Below are positions 34,753 to 45,083 of a stretch of DNA of 55,989 nucleotides, in pieces (position 1 is the stretch's first letter; every line of letters begins with the position of its first letter). A program made the translations under genes and the position numbers. The notes beneath the pieces are model-generated. The model was not told the origin of the DNA. It was given only the letters and a program-made list of their open reading frames with translations, and searched no databases. The stretch is from Lunatimonas lonarensis (GTDB taxonomy: Bacteria > Bacteroidota > Bacteroidia > Cytophagales > Cyclobacteriaceae). The stretch lies in contig NZ_AQHR01000065.1 in assembly GCF_000390185.1 (NCBI RefSeq), forward strand, positions 1-55,989. The letters are read 5' to 3'.

Positions 34753-36885
34753 ATGAAGCCGATCAATAATGATAATCCATATACCTTTCCGGAACAATAC
34801 GAATTATATGAGCAGCGATTCTTGGCCGCCCCTATCACCCGCAGGGCCTTTTTTAAACGAATGGGGATGGGAATGGCCTCTTTTGTTGTTTTGGGAGATG
34901 TGCTTGCTTCCCATGCTGCCGATTGGTTGGCGGCTAAACCCGATGAAGATACGATAGCAGCTTGGATTCACGTAGGCGAGGATAATAGAATTACCGTATA
35001 TACGGGAAAGGTAGAGGTAGGGCAAAATATACGTACCTCGCTGGCACAGGCGGTTGCTGAGGAATTATTTGTACCTGTGGATAGCCTCTCGCTTATTATG
35101 GGAGATACCGAATTGACTCCGTACGACCGAGGGACTTTTGGAAGTCTGACCACGCCTCAAATGGCCCCTGTGTTGCGTAGAGCCGCGGCTTCGCTTCGGG
35201 AGATGCTTAAAGAGGCTGCGGCGTCTGAGTGGTCGATCTCCAAGAACAGCCTTCAATTGGACAAGGGGATGGTCTCACATCCGTCAAATGGAAAGCGACT
35301 CAGCTACGGCGATTTGGCCAAAGGTAAAGAGCTCCTTAAACCGATTGACAAAAACGCTCCCTTGGTTCCTGCGACGGCTTGGAAGATAGCCGGTACGTCG
35401 GTGCCAAAGGTCGAAGGCATACAATTTATTACCGGGAAGCATCGCTATGTGTCGGATATGGTGTTACCGGGTATGCAATATGGCAAGATTTTGCGGGCAC
35501 CTGCCAACGGAGCGAGGCTTTTGTCGGTGAATACCGAAAGGGCGGAGGCACTTTCCGGAGTTCGGGTGGTTCGCGAGGGGGATTTTGTGGGGGTGACGGC
35601 TCCCAGTACCCAATCGGCCTCCTTGGCGTTGGCATTGATAGAGGCTTCGTGGCAAAACTCCCCTCAGGTATCCAGGTCTGCGTTGTTTGAACATCTGACC
35701 ACCTCGGCCCGAGCAGGTAAAGGGGTTGGTGCGACGGTTTCTTCGGCGATTTCAAACGGAGCAATCCAACGTAGTGAAAGGTTTTTGATCGATTACATTG
35801 CGCACGTACCCCTCGAACCAAGGTCGGGGGTAGCCGAATGGAAAGGGGATAAACTTCATGTGTGGACAGGGACCCAACGCCCTTTCGGGGTTCAAGAAGA
35901 ATTACAACGGGCCTTTGGACTGCCCAAGGAAAACATCAGGGTCTTTATGCCGGATACCGGATCTGGATACGGGGGGAAGCATACCGGTGAAGCGGGCATT
36001 GAAGCGGCGCGTTTGGCCAGGGCGATCGGCCGCCCGGTGAAGGTAACCTGGACGAGAGAAGAAGAGTTTAAATGGGCTTATGTGCGGCCTGCCGGGGTAA
36101 TAGAAGTCAATTCTGCGTTGGATAGCAACGGTAAGCTCTCAGCTTGGGAATTTTATAATTATAACTCAGGTGGTGCCGGAATTGAAATACCCTATGACGT
36201 GGGGGAAAAACATCACCAATTTATCCCTTCGGACACCCCACTGAGGCAGGGCTCCTACCGGGCATTGGCTGCTACGGCCAATATTTTTGCGATAGAGTCC
36301 CATCTTAATGACCTTGCTGCCGAAGCATCCATAGATCCGGTTACCTTCAGACTGGCACATATTTCGGATGACCGGTTGAAAGCAGTTTTACAGGCCAGTG
36401 TCGAGAAATTTGGCTGGGATCGATCCAAGCCTGCCCAAGCAGGTTTTGGTGTTGCCTGTGGGACGGTGAAGGGAGGTTACGTTGGCACCTGTGCCGAGGT
36501 TGAAGTAGATAGCGGGACAGGCCTTGTAAAGGTAAAGCGCCTTGTGGTGTCATTTGAGTGTGGAGCCATTGTGAATCCAAGGCACCTGGAAAGTCAAGTG
36601 GTGGGATGTGTACTTCAGGGGTTGGGTGGAGCGCTTTTCGAAGCGGTGGACTTCAAGGATGGTGAGGTGCTGAATCCATTCCTTTCCAGTTATCGAGTTC
36701 CCCAATTCAGTGATGTTCCCTCCATCGAAGTGGTTCTGCTTAATCGAGTCGACCTATCGCCCGCTGGAGCAGGTGAGGCTCCCATCGTTTGCGTGGCACC
36801 TGCTATTCGAAATGCCATTTTTGATGCCACGGGGAAGCGGTTGAATAGACTTCCCATGATACCCGGCGGTAGATTGCCCGTTTAG
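34753..36885 (+). CDS. Molybdopterin-binding subunit of a xanthine dehydrogenase-family enzyme (IorB-like)
   Basis: A 710-residue catalytic subunit. The N terminus has a Tat-like signal (ITRRAFFKRMGMGMASFVVLG), which suggests transport of the folded enzyme to the periplasm. Family blocks include YTGKVEVGQNIRTSLAQAVAEEL, GTFGSLTTPQM, IDYIAHVPLEPRSGVAEW, TGTQRPFGVQEEL, MPDTGSGYGGKHTGEAGIEAARLA, LRQGSYRALAATANIFAIES and GAGEAPIVCVAPAIRNAIFDATG with the catalytic glutamate in the last. It is the aldehyde-oxidase-type subunit of a two-component hydroxylase with the preceding iron-sulfur protein. No maturation gene (XdhC) is adjacent. Confidence 0.92.
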   Translation: MKPINNDNPYTFPEQYELYEQRFLAAPITRRAFFKRMGMGMASFVVLGDVLASHAADWLAAKPDEDTIAAWIHVGEDNRITVYTGKVEVGQNIRTSLAQAVAEELFVPVDSLSLIMGDTELTPYDRGTFGSLTTPQMAPVLRRAAASLREMLKEAAASEWSISKNSLQLDKGMVSHPSNGKRLSYGDLAKGKELLKPIDKNAPLVPATAWKIAGTSVPKVEGIQFITGKHRYVSDMVLPGMQYGKILRAPANGARLLSVNTERAEALSGVRVVREGDFVGVTAPSTQSASLALALIEASWQNSPQVSRSALFEHLTTSARAGKGVGATVSSAISNGAIQRSERFLIDYIAHVPLEPRSGVAEWKGDKLHVWTGTQRPFGVQEELQRAFGLPKENIRVFMPDTGSGYGGKHTGEAGIEAARLARAIGRPVKVTWTREEEFKWAYVRPAGVIEVNSALDSNGKLSAWEFYNYNSGGAGIEIPYDVGEKHHQFIPSDTPLRQGSYRALAATANIFAIESHLNDLAAEASIDPVTFRLAHISDDRLKAVLQASVEKFGWDRSKPAQAGFGVACGTVKGGYVGTCAEVEVDSGTGLVKVKRLVVSFECGAIVNPRHLESQVVGCVLQGLGGALFEAVDFKDGEVLNPFLSSYRVPQFSDVPSIEVVLLNRVDLSPAGAGEAPIVCVAPAIRNAIFDATGKRLNRLPMIPGGRLPV

Positions 36886-36969
36886 GGATTTAAAGCGCAG
36901 ATACGGATTCTCGGTGGAGTTAATTTTACAGGATTATTGGATTGAAGCGGTCGGAGTTGCTTTAATCTT

Positions 36970-39105
36970 TTAATTAATGATCAGCTCATCCACCATGATC
37001 CATCCCTTCTGTCCCTTGGCGCCATGCCATTCCGGAAGTGAGGCGATCGGGTGGGCGACTACCCGCAGGAACTGCACGCCCTCTGTCTGAAATGGAATGG
37101 GGATTTGCTTCAGAGCACCCGGATCCTCCTTCCCGGGTTGGGAGGGACGGTGTTTCTTCTCCAACTTCCACTCGGCTTCCCTGTCTGGTTTCGACCAGAT
37201 CTCCACCTCTTGGGGAGGGAACATCCATCCGCCGCTGTTGTACCAGATAGACAGAGCCATTTCAGAGATAGCGGTAGGCTTTTCAAACTCCATTTCAACG
37301 TCCATGGGCGTAAACCTAAAACCCAGCCAGTTGAGGTTCCAGCTGTCCCTGACCGCTTTCTGCCGGTCAAAAAGGCTGTTGGCTCCGTCGCCTTTATAGC
37401 GGTCGGCAGGTGGGTGGGCGAGACTGAAATTGGCGGGGCTTTTGGCAGAGCGTATAAACTCCGCCGAAGCAGGCTTGCTGCCTGTCCAACCAGGCGCAAA
37501 AGCCCGGGCCTTCAACGTCAGGTTGTCCGACACTACAACCGGCCCTTCGTAGAGCAGGTAATTGGTGCTGTCCGGTTCTGTTCCGTCGAGTGTGTAGAAT
37601 ATGCTGGTGCCGGATATGGGATGGTGGATGTTGACCTCCATGCTTTCGCTGAAAAAGGCGTGGTCAAATTTCAGGACGGGAGGGTTCAGTTGGTATACGG
37701 TACCATCGTCCTGATAACCGGTTTCGATTTTCGTATTGGGCAATGCGGTTCTTAGCCTACCGATCTGGTCTTCGTCTAGTCCCGTGTTCCAGATGTACAA
37801 CTGGGACAGGTTTTTCATTTCGGAAAGGTGTGAAACGGCCTGCTCATCCAGGGAATTGCCGGAAACCGAAAGGATGCGAAGCTGCGGCAGGTCCTTGAGG
37901 TGCCTGAGCCCTTCCCCTGTTATGGAGGTAAAGTTGAGGTAAAGCCGCTCAAGGTTGGCGAAGCCGGCCAGCTCGGCCATGTCGCCGTCTTCCATAGGCA
38001 TGTTGTTCAGGTTGATGGACACCGTCTGCTGACGGATTTCCCTCAGCTCGGCGAGTGATTTGGGATCAAACGCCGCCCGTCCAAAATAGCTTACCGACAG
38101 GGCGGGGGAGTCCATGCCAAGTGCCTGTACTTTCCGGTAGAAATTGTTCAGTCCCTTTACGGTATTCGAATTGGCGGGCTTGAAGTCATAGGACTTCACA
38201 TCGCTGAACCTATTCACCGCCAGGCGGAACAGTGCCGTTGTGTCACCGTGGGAAACCAGCTTTCGGTCAAACTCCGATCCACTGGCAATCCATGCCTCCA
38301 ACAGGGCAATCTCTTCCTCCGACAGTTGGGGTTTTCCCTTTGGCGGCATATGTTCCTCGTCATCCAATGGAAGCAGCATCCGCTGCACCATCAGGCTGCC
38401 CGCCGGGTCGTTGGCCACAAAAGCCGGACCGGAGTCCCCACCCTTGGTCAGCAATTCGGGGCGGTCCATGCGGAGCCCCCCCTTCTGTTTGCTTGCCTTA
38501 TGGCAGCTCACACATTTGTTTTCGAGGATAGGCATTACTACGTGGGCAAATACCTCGGCATCCTCTAGGGCTACCGTGGGCGCCGCAGACGCGAGCGGGG
38601 CGGTTATGAAACCTTCTCCATGGGTAATGGAGGCCCCAAGGTGGCCGGAGACCAACAGACTGAGGGCGATGGCGCCCATGCCGAATTTCTGCCATAGGGG
38701 AAAGGGTTCTTTTATGTACGCATATAGCAGTGATGATAACCAAAAAACGGCCAGTCCCGACCACTTGTGCCAAAGCAGCTGATCCTGCTCGTAGCCCGAT
38801 TCGTGCGACAGGAACAGTCCGGCAATCACCGTAAAGGCGGTGGTCAAACAGCCCAGCAGGAGCAGGTTTTCGCCATATTCCAGTGCATCGGACCGGTTTT
38901 TTGCCAGATTTGGGAAAAGCAGCAGTACCAGGGCCAAGAGAAGGATGACGATCGGGAAATGCAGCAACAGCGGGTGCAGCCGTCCGAAGACATGGAGCCA
39001 ATCAGGTATAGCGATCCGGTTTTCGGCTACAACGAGAACCAAAACAAACGCATGGCAGGCAAAGAGTACCTGACCTGCGATTGTCTTCCATTTTTCTGAA
39101 ATCAT
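36970..39105 (-). CDS. Membrane c-type cytochrome with leucine-rich and carbohydrate-binding-like domains
   Basis: A 711-residue multidomain protein. Four or five N-terminal membrane segments (about 10-165) are followed by a Planctomycete-type cytochrome domain with the haem motif CVSCH, GGLRMDRPELLTKGGDSGPA and HMPPKGKPQLSEEEIALLEAWI, then a leucine-rich repeat region (LANLERLYLNFTSITGEGLRHL), a chitobiase-C-like beta sandwich (ISGTSIFYTLDGTEPDS) and a discoidin-like end. It is the last gene of a three-gene operon with DUF1501 and DUF1549/1553 proteins. It probably takes electrons from an oxidation at the cell surface. The substrate is unknown. Confidence 0.82.
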   Translation of the reverse strand: MISEKWKTIAGQVLFACHAFVLVLVVAENRIAIPDWLHVFGRLHPLLLHFPIVILLLALVLLLFPNLAKNRSDALEYGENLLLLGCLTTAFTVIAGLFLSHESGYEQDQLLWHKWSGLAVFWLSSLLYAYIKEPFPLWQKFGMGAIALSLLVSGHLGASITHGEGFITAPLASAAPTVALEDAEVFAHVVMPILENKCVSCHKASKQKGGLRMDRPELLTKGGDSGPAFVANDPAGSLMVQRMLLPLDDEEHMPPKGKPQLSEEEIALLEAWIASGSEFDRKLVSHGDTTALFRLAVNRFSDVKSYDFKPANSNTVKGLNNFYRKVQALGMDSPALSVSYFGRAAFDPKSLAELREIRQQTVSINLNNMPMEDGDMAELAGFANLERLYLNFTSITGEGLRHLKDLPQLRILSVSGNSLDEQAVSHLSEMKNLSQLYIWNTGLDEDQIGRLRTALPNTKIETGYQDDGTVYQLNPPVLKFDHAFFSESMEVNIHHPISGTSIFYTLDGTEPDSTNYLLYEGPVVVSDNLTLKARAFAPGWTGSKPASAEFIRSAKSPANFSLAHPPADRYKGDGANSLFDRQKAVRDSWNLNWLGFRFTPMDVEMEFEKPTAISEMALSIWYNSGGWMFPPQEVEIWSKPDREAEWKLEKKHRPSQPGKEDPGALKQIPIPFQTEGVQFLRVVAHPIASLPEWHGAKGQKGWIMVDELIIN

Positions 39106-39132
39106 AAACTGGTGGTTATTAAGGGGTATCTG

Positions 39133-40590
39133 TTAGGCGATAAGGTCTTTCACCAGGTGGCCGTGCACATCGGTAAGCCGGTATCTTCGGCCCTGGTGTT
39201 TGAATGTGAGCCGTTCGTGGTCTACGCCCAGCAGATGGAGCATGGTAGCATGGAAATCGTGTACATGGACGGGGTCTTTGACAATGTTGTAGCCAAACTC
39301 GTCCGTCTCCCCATATACAATGCCCGGTTTTACGCCACCACCGGCCATCCATAATGAAAAGGCCCGTGGATGGTGGTCACGCCCGTAGTTTTCGGCGGAA
39401 AAACGGCCTTGGCAATAATTGGTCCTGCCAAACTCCCCTCCCCAAATGACCAGGGTCTCGTCCAGAAGCCCCCGCTGTTTCAGGTCGGTGACCAATGCGG
39501 CAGATGCCTGATCCGTATCCAAAGCCTGCCCTGCCATTTCGTTGGGTAGGTTGCCGTGCTGGTCCCATCCCTGGTGGTAGATCTGGACAAACCGCACCCC
39601 GTTCTCGGAAAGTTTGCGGGCAAGTAGGCAGTTTGCGGCATAGGTTCCCGGTACCAGGCATTCCGGACCGTATAACTTGATGATATTGTCCGGTTCCTTG
39701 GTAAGGTCGGTCACCTCGGGAACAGCCGTCTGCATACGGAAGGCCATCTCGTACTGCTGGATCTTCGTATTTATCTCTGGGTCGCCAAAGGATTCGTAGT
39801 TGATCTGGTTCAGTTGGGCCAGCTTGTCCAGCATCCTCCGTCTGTCCTCTTTTGACATGCCCTCGGGATCGGCCAGATACAATACGGGCTGTTCGCCACT
39901 GGAAAACTGTACACCTTGGTGGACGGAATCCAGAAATCCATTGGTCCAAAGCTTGGAGTAAACGCCCTGCCCGTTGCCCTTTCCCCTGCTGAGCAGCACA
40001 CAGAAGCTGGGCAGGTTGTTGTTTTCGCTGCCAAGTCCATAGCTCAGCCAGGCTCCCATGCTGGGCCGGTTGCCTACCTGTGCGCCGGTCTGGAAAAAGG
40101 TAAGTGCCGGGTCATGGTTGATCGCCTCCGTATGCATGGACCTGATGATGCACAGGTCATCGACAATCTTGGATGTATAGGGGAACAGGTCGCTTATCCA
40201 GGCTCCTGCCTGCCCATATTGTTTGAATTTATGGTAGGATCCCACCAAGGGGAAAGACGCCTGTCCCGATGTCATACCGGTAAGGCGCTGTCCCTGCCGG
40301 ATGGAGTCGGGAAGTTCCTCTCCCATCCGTTCGTTGAGGGTAGGTTTATAGTCAAATGACTCCAGTTGGGAAGGTGCCCCGTTCTGGAACAAGTAGATTA
40401 CCCGCTTCGCCTTGGGGGCAAAATGGGGCACATTTGCCAATAATCTGTCGGTATCAAGGGATGACTTCCCTCTGAACAGGTCAGGTATCAACAGGGAACC
40501 CAATGCCAAACTTCCCAGGCCAAGGCTGGCCTTGGAGAGGAATTTGCGCCTGTTTTCGTTGAGTCCGCCTTCTATTCGTTCTTTTTCCAT
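39133..40590 (-). CDS. DUF1501 family protein
   Basis: A 485-residue protein with an alkaline-phosphatase/sulfatase-like fold. The N-terminal Tat signal is NRRKFLSKASLGLGSLALGSLL. Family blocks are KRVIYLFQNGAPSQLESFDYKP, CIIRSMHTEAINHDPALTFFQTG, PSMGAWLSYGLGSENNNLP, HQGWDQHGNLP and LVIWGGEFGRTNYCQG, GRDHHPRAFSLWMAGGG. It is nearly always paired with the DUF1549/DUF1553 cytochrome protein, whose stop is one base upstream of this ATG. Exact function unknown. Confidence 0.9.
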   Translation of the reverse strand: MEKERIEGGLNENRRKFLSKASLGLGSLALGSLLIPDLFRGKSSLDTDRLLANVPHFAPKAKRVIYLFQNGAPSQLESFDYKPTLNERMGEELPDSIRQGQRLTGMTSGQASFPLVGSYHKFKQYGQAGAWISDLFPYTSKIVDDLCIIRSMHTEAINHDPALTFFQTGAQVGNRPSMGAWLSYGLGSENNNLPSFCVLLSRGKGNGQGVYSKLWTNGFLDSVHQGVQFSSGEQPVLYLADPEGMSKEDRRRMLDKLAQLNQINYESFGDPEINTKIQQYEMAFRMQTAVPEVTDLTKEPDNIIKLYGPECLVPGTYAANCLLARKLSENGVRFVQIYHQGWDQHGNLPNEMAGQALDTDQASAALVTDLKQRGLLDETLVIWGGEFGRTNYCQGRFSAENYGRDHHPRAFSLWMAGGGVKPGIVYGETDEFGYNIVKDPVHVHDFHATMLHLLGVDHERLTFKHQGRRYRLTDVHGHLVKDLIA

Positions 40591-40591
40591 A

Positions 40592-42910
40592 CTAGGTTCT
40601 TGTTATTGCTTCTTCCAAATTGAACAGGGCCACCACTACCTGCATCATCGCGGCCACATCGGGCTCGTCCATTCCGTTTTCGATCGGACGGTCGCCGATT
40701 TTCATCAGGGGAGTGATGTCTTCCCGACGCTCGGTAAACCGATTCAGTTCGTCATCGAAGTAACCGCTCAGCAGGTCGATTTCCTGTTTTGAGGGTGGCC
40801 TGCAAAGAATCCGTGTAAATGCCTCTTCGATGGCAGTATCGGGGGTGTCCCGGTACTGTTGGGTCAAGCCAAAGGCCATGATACGGGCAGCCTCGACTAC
40901 CATGGGGTCGTTGAGCATGGCAAGTGCCTGCAGGGGCGTATTGGTCCTGCCCCTGGTGACCTCGCACATATCCCGGTTGCTTCCGTCAAAGAGGATGGGT
41001 ACCGGAGGAGGCACGGTGAGCTTGATGAATGTATACAGACCCCTTCGGTAGAGGGACTCCCCCTTGTCCTGTCGGTACGCGGCCAGTTCCCCACGTCCCG
41101 ACGTGGCTGCCTCCCATAATCCGGGTGGCTGATAGGGCTTTACGCTGGGGCCTCCGATCTCCCGGTTCAGCAGGCCGCTGCTGGCAAGCACCAGATCGCG
41201 TATATGCTCGGCACTCAGGCGTAGGCGCGGCGACCAGGAAAGGTACCTGTTTTCCGGATCCAGTTCCAGCTTTTTGGGGGTTACTTCTGCGGATTGTTGG
41301 TAGGTGGCAGAGGTCATGATGGTTTTTATGAGGCGTTTGATGTCCCATCCATTCTCCCTGAAATCCACCGCCAGCCAGTCCAGCAGCTCCGGATGGGTCG
41401 GCAGGTCTCCCTGCATGCCAAAGTCACCTGCGGATTTGACGATGCCTGCGCCAAAAAACTCCTGCCAGATTAGGTTTACAAATACCCGGGCCGTCAGTGG
41501 GTTTTTTTCGTCGAAGGTCCATTTGGCAAGCCCCAGTCGGTTTTTGGGAAGGTTTTCGTCAAAGGGAAGGACGGAAACGGGTGTATTGGGAAATACCTCC
41601 CTGCTTGGGGCATCATAGAGACCCCTGTCTAGGATGTAGGTAGAGCGAAGGGTATCCTTGAAATCTTCCATCACCGAAACCATGATGCGCGCGGTATCCC
41701 GGTGGTTGATAAAGCTGAGCACGCCGTCTAGGTCGTTTTTCTCGATCCACATGATGGGGGTCTTGGCAGGCTTCGATTGGCCCACGTCGCCCTCGTATCC
41801 TTTTTCGGGGGTATTGTTGAAAAAGGCGAACATGCTGAAGTAGTCCTCCTGGGAAATGGGGTCGTATTTATGGTCGTGGCATTGCGCACATTCCACGGAA
41901 AGGCCCAGTATGGCCTTGGTGAAGGTGTTGGTCTTGTCCACGTTGTACTCCACCCGGTACTCTTCTTCGATAACGCCACCCTCTTCGGTATACTTGTGGT
42001 TCCTGTTGAAGGCCGTGGCCAAAATTTTCTCTTTGTTGGTATCGGGCAGCAGGTCGCCTGCCAGCTGCCAGGTAATGAACCGGTCGTAGGGGAGGTTATT
42101 GTTGAATGCATGGATCACCCAGTCCCTGTAGGGCCATTGGGTCCGGATATTGTCGTCCTGATAGCCATAGGAGTCTGCATACCGGGAGATGTCCATCCAG
42201 AGTACGGCCATGCGTTCCCCAAATGCCGGGTCTGCCAGCAGCTTATCGATGAGCGTTTCGGTTGCATCTTCGCTGTTGTCCTGCAGGTATTCGCGTATCA
42301 GTTCAAGGGAGGGGGGAAGCCCGGTCAGATCTAGGCTGATCCTTTTCAGCAGATGGGCCTTCTCCGCCCGGTTGTTTGGGGTGAGACCGGCTTTTTCCAT
42401 TTTTGCCAGCGTGAAATGGTCGATTTCGTTGGCAGGCCAGTTTTTGTCTTTGATGGAGGGAAGTGGTCGTTTTTCAGGAACCACAAAAGCCCAGTGGGGC
42501 TCGTATTTTGCTCCCTGTGCGATCCACTTGGTAAGTATGGCCTTTTCCTCCTCGGTAAGTTTTAGGTTGGATTGGGGAGGAGGCATGACCTCTCCGGGGT
42601 CGTCGCTGACAATGCGTTTGATGATTTCGGAATTTTTGGCGTTGCCCGGTACGATGGCATGGGCATTGGGGTTTTCCTTAAGGGCCGCGTAGGCTCCTTC
42701 CTCCGTGTCCAGCCTCAGTCCTGCTTCCCTTGTATTCGGATCGGGGCCGTGGCAGGCAAAGCAGTTGTCGGAAAGGATGGGACGCACGTGAAAATTATAA
42801 CTTATCTGATCGGCGTCTACCAGATCCCGGGAAGAGTTGGAAGACGTACCGCCACAGGCGTACATACCAATGATAAGTACAGGTAAGAAGTAAATGAACC
42901 GTTTGGGCAT
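40592..42910 (-). CDS. Planctomycete-type cytochrome protein with DUF1549 and DUF1553
   Basis: A 772-residue lipoprotein (lipobox GMYAC, Cys19). The N-terminal cytochrome domain has the haem motif NCFACHGPDPNTREAGLRLD and MPPPQSNLKLTEEEKAIL. DUF1549 follows (NEIDHFTLAKMEKAGLTPNN, ISLDLTGLPPS, WMDISRYADSYGYQDD) with a further CAQCHDHKYDP motif, then DUF1553 (LTARVFVNLIWQEFFGAGIV, GDLPTHPELLDWLAVDF, RRGLYTFIKLTVPPP). It is the first gene of the operon. Such sets are very numerous in Planctomycetes and also occur in Bacteroidota; function unproven. Confidence 0.9.
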   Translation of the reverse strand: MPKRFIYFLPVLIIGMYACGGTSSNSSRDLVDADQISYNFHVRPILSDNCFACHGPDPNTREAGLRLDTEEGAYAALKENPNAHAIVPGNAKNSEIIKRIVSDDPGEVMPPPQSNLKLTEEEKAILTKWIAQGAKYEPHWAFVVPEKRPLPSIKDKNWPANEIDHFTLAKMEKAGLTPNNRAEKAHLLKRISLDLTGLPPSLELIREYLQDNSEDATETLIDKLLADPAFGERMAVLWMDISRYADSYGYQDDNIRTQWPYRDWVIHAFNNNLPYDRFITWQLAGDLLPDTNKEKILATAFNRNHKYTEEGGVIEEEYRVEYNVDKTNTFTKAILGLSVECAQCHDHKYDPISQEDYFSMFAFFNNTPEKGYEGDVGQSKPAKTPIMWIEKNDLDGVLSFINHRDTARIMVSVMEDFKDTLRSTYILDRGLYDAPSREVFPNTPVSVLPFDENLPKNRLGLAKWTFDEKNPLTARVFVNLIWQEFFGAGIVKSAGDFGMQGDLPTHPELLDWLAVDFRENGWDIKRLIKTIMTSATYQQSAEVTPKKLELDPENRYLSWSPRLRLSAEHIRDLVLASSGLLNREIGGPSVKPYQPPGLWEAATSGRGELAAYRQDKGESLYRRGLYTFIKLTVPPPVPILFDGSNRDMCEVTRGRTNTPLQALAMLNDPMVVEAARIMAFGLTQQYRDTPDTAIEEAFTRILCRPPSKQEIDLLSGYFDDELNRFTERREDITPLMKIGDRPIENGMDEPDVAAMMQVVVALFNLEEAITRT

Positions 42911-43075
42911 TCGTAGCTAAGATTGAGTTTACTTATTAAACTCCAAATTCAACAAAAATGTCGGAATTACCAAGTAATTTTTTATGATTGGAGGTGTCCC
43001 CTGATAGATTGGCAAGGATCTATGGCAAATTGGAAGGATAGGTGGAAAGTCATTTGTCTGTTTATTCGAAAGAGA

Positions 43076-43109
43076 CAAAAAAAGAGGCTGCCAATTCGCA
43101 GCCTCTTTC
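43076..43109 (-). terminator. Terminator of the fabH-efp-accB-accC operon
   Basis: AAAGAGGCTGC, loop CAATTC, GCAGCCTCTTT is a perfect 11-bp stem; on the minus strand it is followed by a T run. It begins three bases after the accC stop. Confidence 0.92.
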
Positions 43110-43111
43110 TA

Positions 43112-44467
43112 TTAGTTTGTTTTTTTGATCTTGGAAAAATCAAAGGTATCCAGAAACTTCGTTGTGAAATTTCCGGCTTTAAAATCTTCGTCTTCCAGCA
43201 AAGCCAGGTGAAAGGGTATCGTGGTTTTAATCCCGTCGATTACAAATTCCTCAAGTGCCCGTTTCATCCGTACAATCACTTCGTCCCGAGATTGTCCGCT
43301 AACAATAAGCTTGGCGATCATGGAATCGTAGTTTGGGGGAATGACGTAACCCGCATACACGTGGCTGTCTATCCTTACGCCCCTCCCCCCGGGGAGATGG
43401 AGGTTCACTATTCTCCCTGGACTTGGTCTAAAACCGTTAGCGGGATCCTCCGCATTGATACGGCATTCCATCGCGTACAGCTTAGGGTAATAATTCCTGC
43501 CGCTGATATGTTCGCCGGCTGCCACCTTGATTTGCTCTTTGATAAGGTCAAAGTCGGTAACCTCTTCCGTAATGGGATGCTCAACCTGGATTCGGGTGTT
43601 CATTTCCATAAAGTAGAAATTCCGATGCTTATCCACCAAAAACTCAATGGTGCCGGCTCCTTCATAGGCGATGGCCTCAGCTCCTTTTATTGCCGCCTTT
43701 CCCATTTGGTCACGGAGTTCATCGGTAATAAATGGGGAGGGTGTTTCTTCCACCAGCTTTTGGTGCCTCCGCTGAATGGAGCAGTCCCTCTCGGATAGGT
43801 GGCAGGCCCTGCCTCTAGAGTCACCTATTACTTGTATTTCGATGTGGCGGGGTTCTTCCACGAATTTTTCCAGGTAGAGGCCGTCGTTTCCGAAAGCGGC
43901 GGCGGATTCCTGCCTTGCATCGTCCCATGCTTTCTTGAACTCGCTCTCTTCTTTTACGATCCTCATGCCTCTGCCACCACCACCGGCAGTGGCCTTTAAG
44001 ATGATCGGATAGCCGATTTGTTTGGCGACCTCGATACCTTGGGGCATGTCTCGAAGTAACCCCTCGGATCCTGGGATGGTAGGTACTCCCGCTTCGGCCA
44101 TGGTGGCTTTCGCGGTTGCTTTATCCCCCATTTTGTTGATCATCTCCGGGCTGGCTCCAATGAACTTAATATTGTATTCTTCGCAAATCCTCGAAAACTC
44201 GGCATTTTCGGAAAGAAAGCCATACCCGGGATGGATCGCATCTGCGTTGGTAATCTCTGCTGCGGCGATGATACGGGGTATATTGAGATAGGAGTCTCTG
44301 CTGGGAGCGGATCCTATGCAGACGGCTTCATCCGCAAACCGTACATGAAGGCTATCTTTGTCAGCGGTGGAGTATACGGCAACTGTCTTGATTCCCATCT
44401 CCTTGCAGGTACGGATAATGCGCAGTGCGATTTCTCCTCTGTTGGCTACTAATATCTTTTTAAACAC
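43112..44467 (-). CDS. accC: Biotin carboxylase subunit of acetyl-CoA carboxylase
   Basis: A 451-residue ATP-dependent carboxylase that charges the biotin on AccB for malonyl-CoA synthesis. Blocks are [37 protein letters not shown], the ATP-grasp glycine loop [23 protein letters not shown] and [21 protein letters not shown] chose the GTG at 44467, which gives the normal start and length; a longer frame begins with a TTG inside accB and is unlikely. accB lies 28 bases upstream. Confidence 0.95.
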   Translation of the reverse strand: MFKKILVANRGEIALRIIRTCKEMGIKTVAVYSTADKDSLHVRFADEAVCIGSAPSRDSYLNIPRIIAAAEITNADAIHPGYGFLSENAEFSRICEEYNIKFIGASPEMINKMGDKATAKATMAEAGVPTIPGSEGLLRDMPQGIEVAKQIGYPIILKATAGGGGRGMRIVKEESEFKKAWDDARQESAAAFGNDGLYLEKFVEEPRHIEIQVIGDSRGRACHLSERDCSIQRRHQKLVEETPSPFITDELRDQMGKAAIKGAEAIAYEGAGTIEFLVDKHRNFYFMEMNTRIQVEHPITEEVTDFDLIKEQIKVAAGEHISGRNYYPKLYAMECRINAEDPANGFRPSPGRIVNLHLPGGRGVRIDSHVYAGYVIPPNYDSMIAKLIVSGQSRDEVIVRMKRALEEFVIDGIKTTIPFHLALLEDEDFKAGNFTTKFLDTFDFSKIKKTN

Positions 44468-44495
44468 GTTTCTCGGGTTCAGATTATCAATCGGT

Positions 44496-44969
44496 TTAGC
44501 CGGCGGGATCAACTAAAAACAATGGCTGATCAAACTCAACAGGGGAGGCATTTTCAACCAGTACCTTCACGATTTTTCCGGAAATTTCAGAATCTATTTC
44601 GTTAAAAAGCTTCATAGCCTCTATGATGCATACGGTATGCCCTGCCTGAATCGTGTCACCAACGTTCACAAATGCCGGAGAGTCGGGATTTGGTGTACGG
44701 TAGAAGGTTCCGATCATAGGCGACTTGATCTCTACCAGTTTACTAGATGACAGGGCTGGTTCGGGGCTGGAAGATGCAGGAGTTGCCACTGCGGGTGCTG
44801 CCTCAGCGGCCGGCAGCGGGGCAGCAGCGACCGGTTCCACATTCTTTACAGCCACTTGGGGTACATTCTTTTTCACAGAAAGTTTGAACTCATCTGTCTC
44901 TATCTTTACCTCCGCAAGACCTGACTGTGCGATGAAGTCAATTAATTCTTGTATTTCTTTTGCTTTCAT
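44496..44969 (-). CDS. accB: Biotin carboxyl carrier protein of acetyl-CoA carboxylase
   Basis: A 157-residue carrier. An N-terminal helix ([23 protein letters not shown]), an Ala/Pro-rich linker (about 55-85), and the biotinyl domain with [11 protein letters not shown], whose lysine carries biotin. The start at 44969 gives the usual MKAKEIQ beginning; an earlier in-frame TTG is unlikely. It is between efp and accC in the fatty-acid operon. Confidence 0.94.
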   Translation of the reverse strand: MKAKEIQELIDFIAQSGLAEVKIETDEFKLSVKKNVPQVAVKNVEPVAAAPLPAAEAAPAVATPASSSPEPALSSSKLVEIKSPMIGTFYRTPNPDSPAFVNVGDTIQAGHTVCIIEAMKLFNEIDSEISGKIVKVLVENASPVEFDQPLFLVDPAG

Positions 44970-45083
44970 ATATCCTGTTTTTTTGGCATCCAAAACCGTC
45001 CCATCGGTCGTTTTGAGGGTGGTGTTTTTTTAGTTGATAGGTTTTATTTTGAAATTTAGTGAAAAGCCACAAACATCAGGCAA

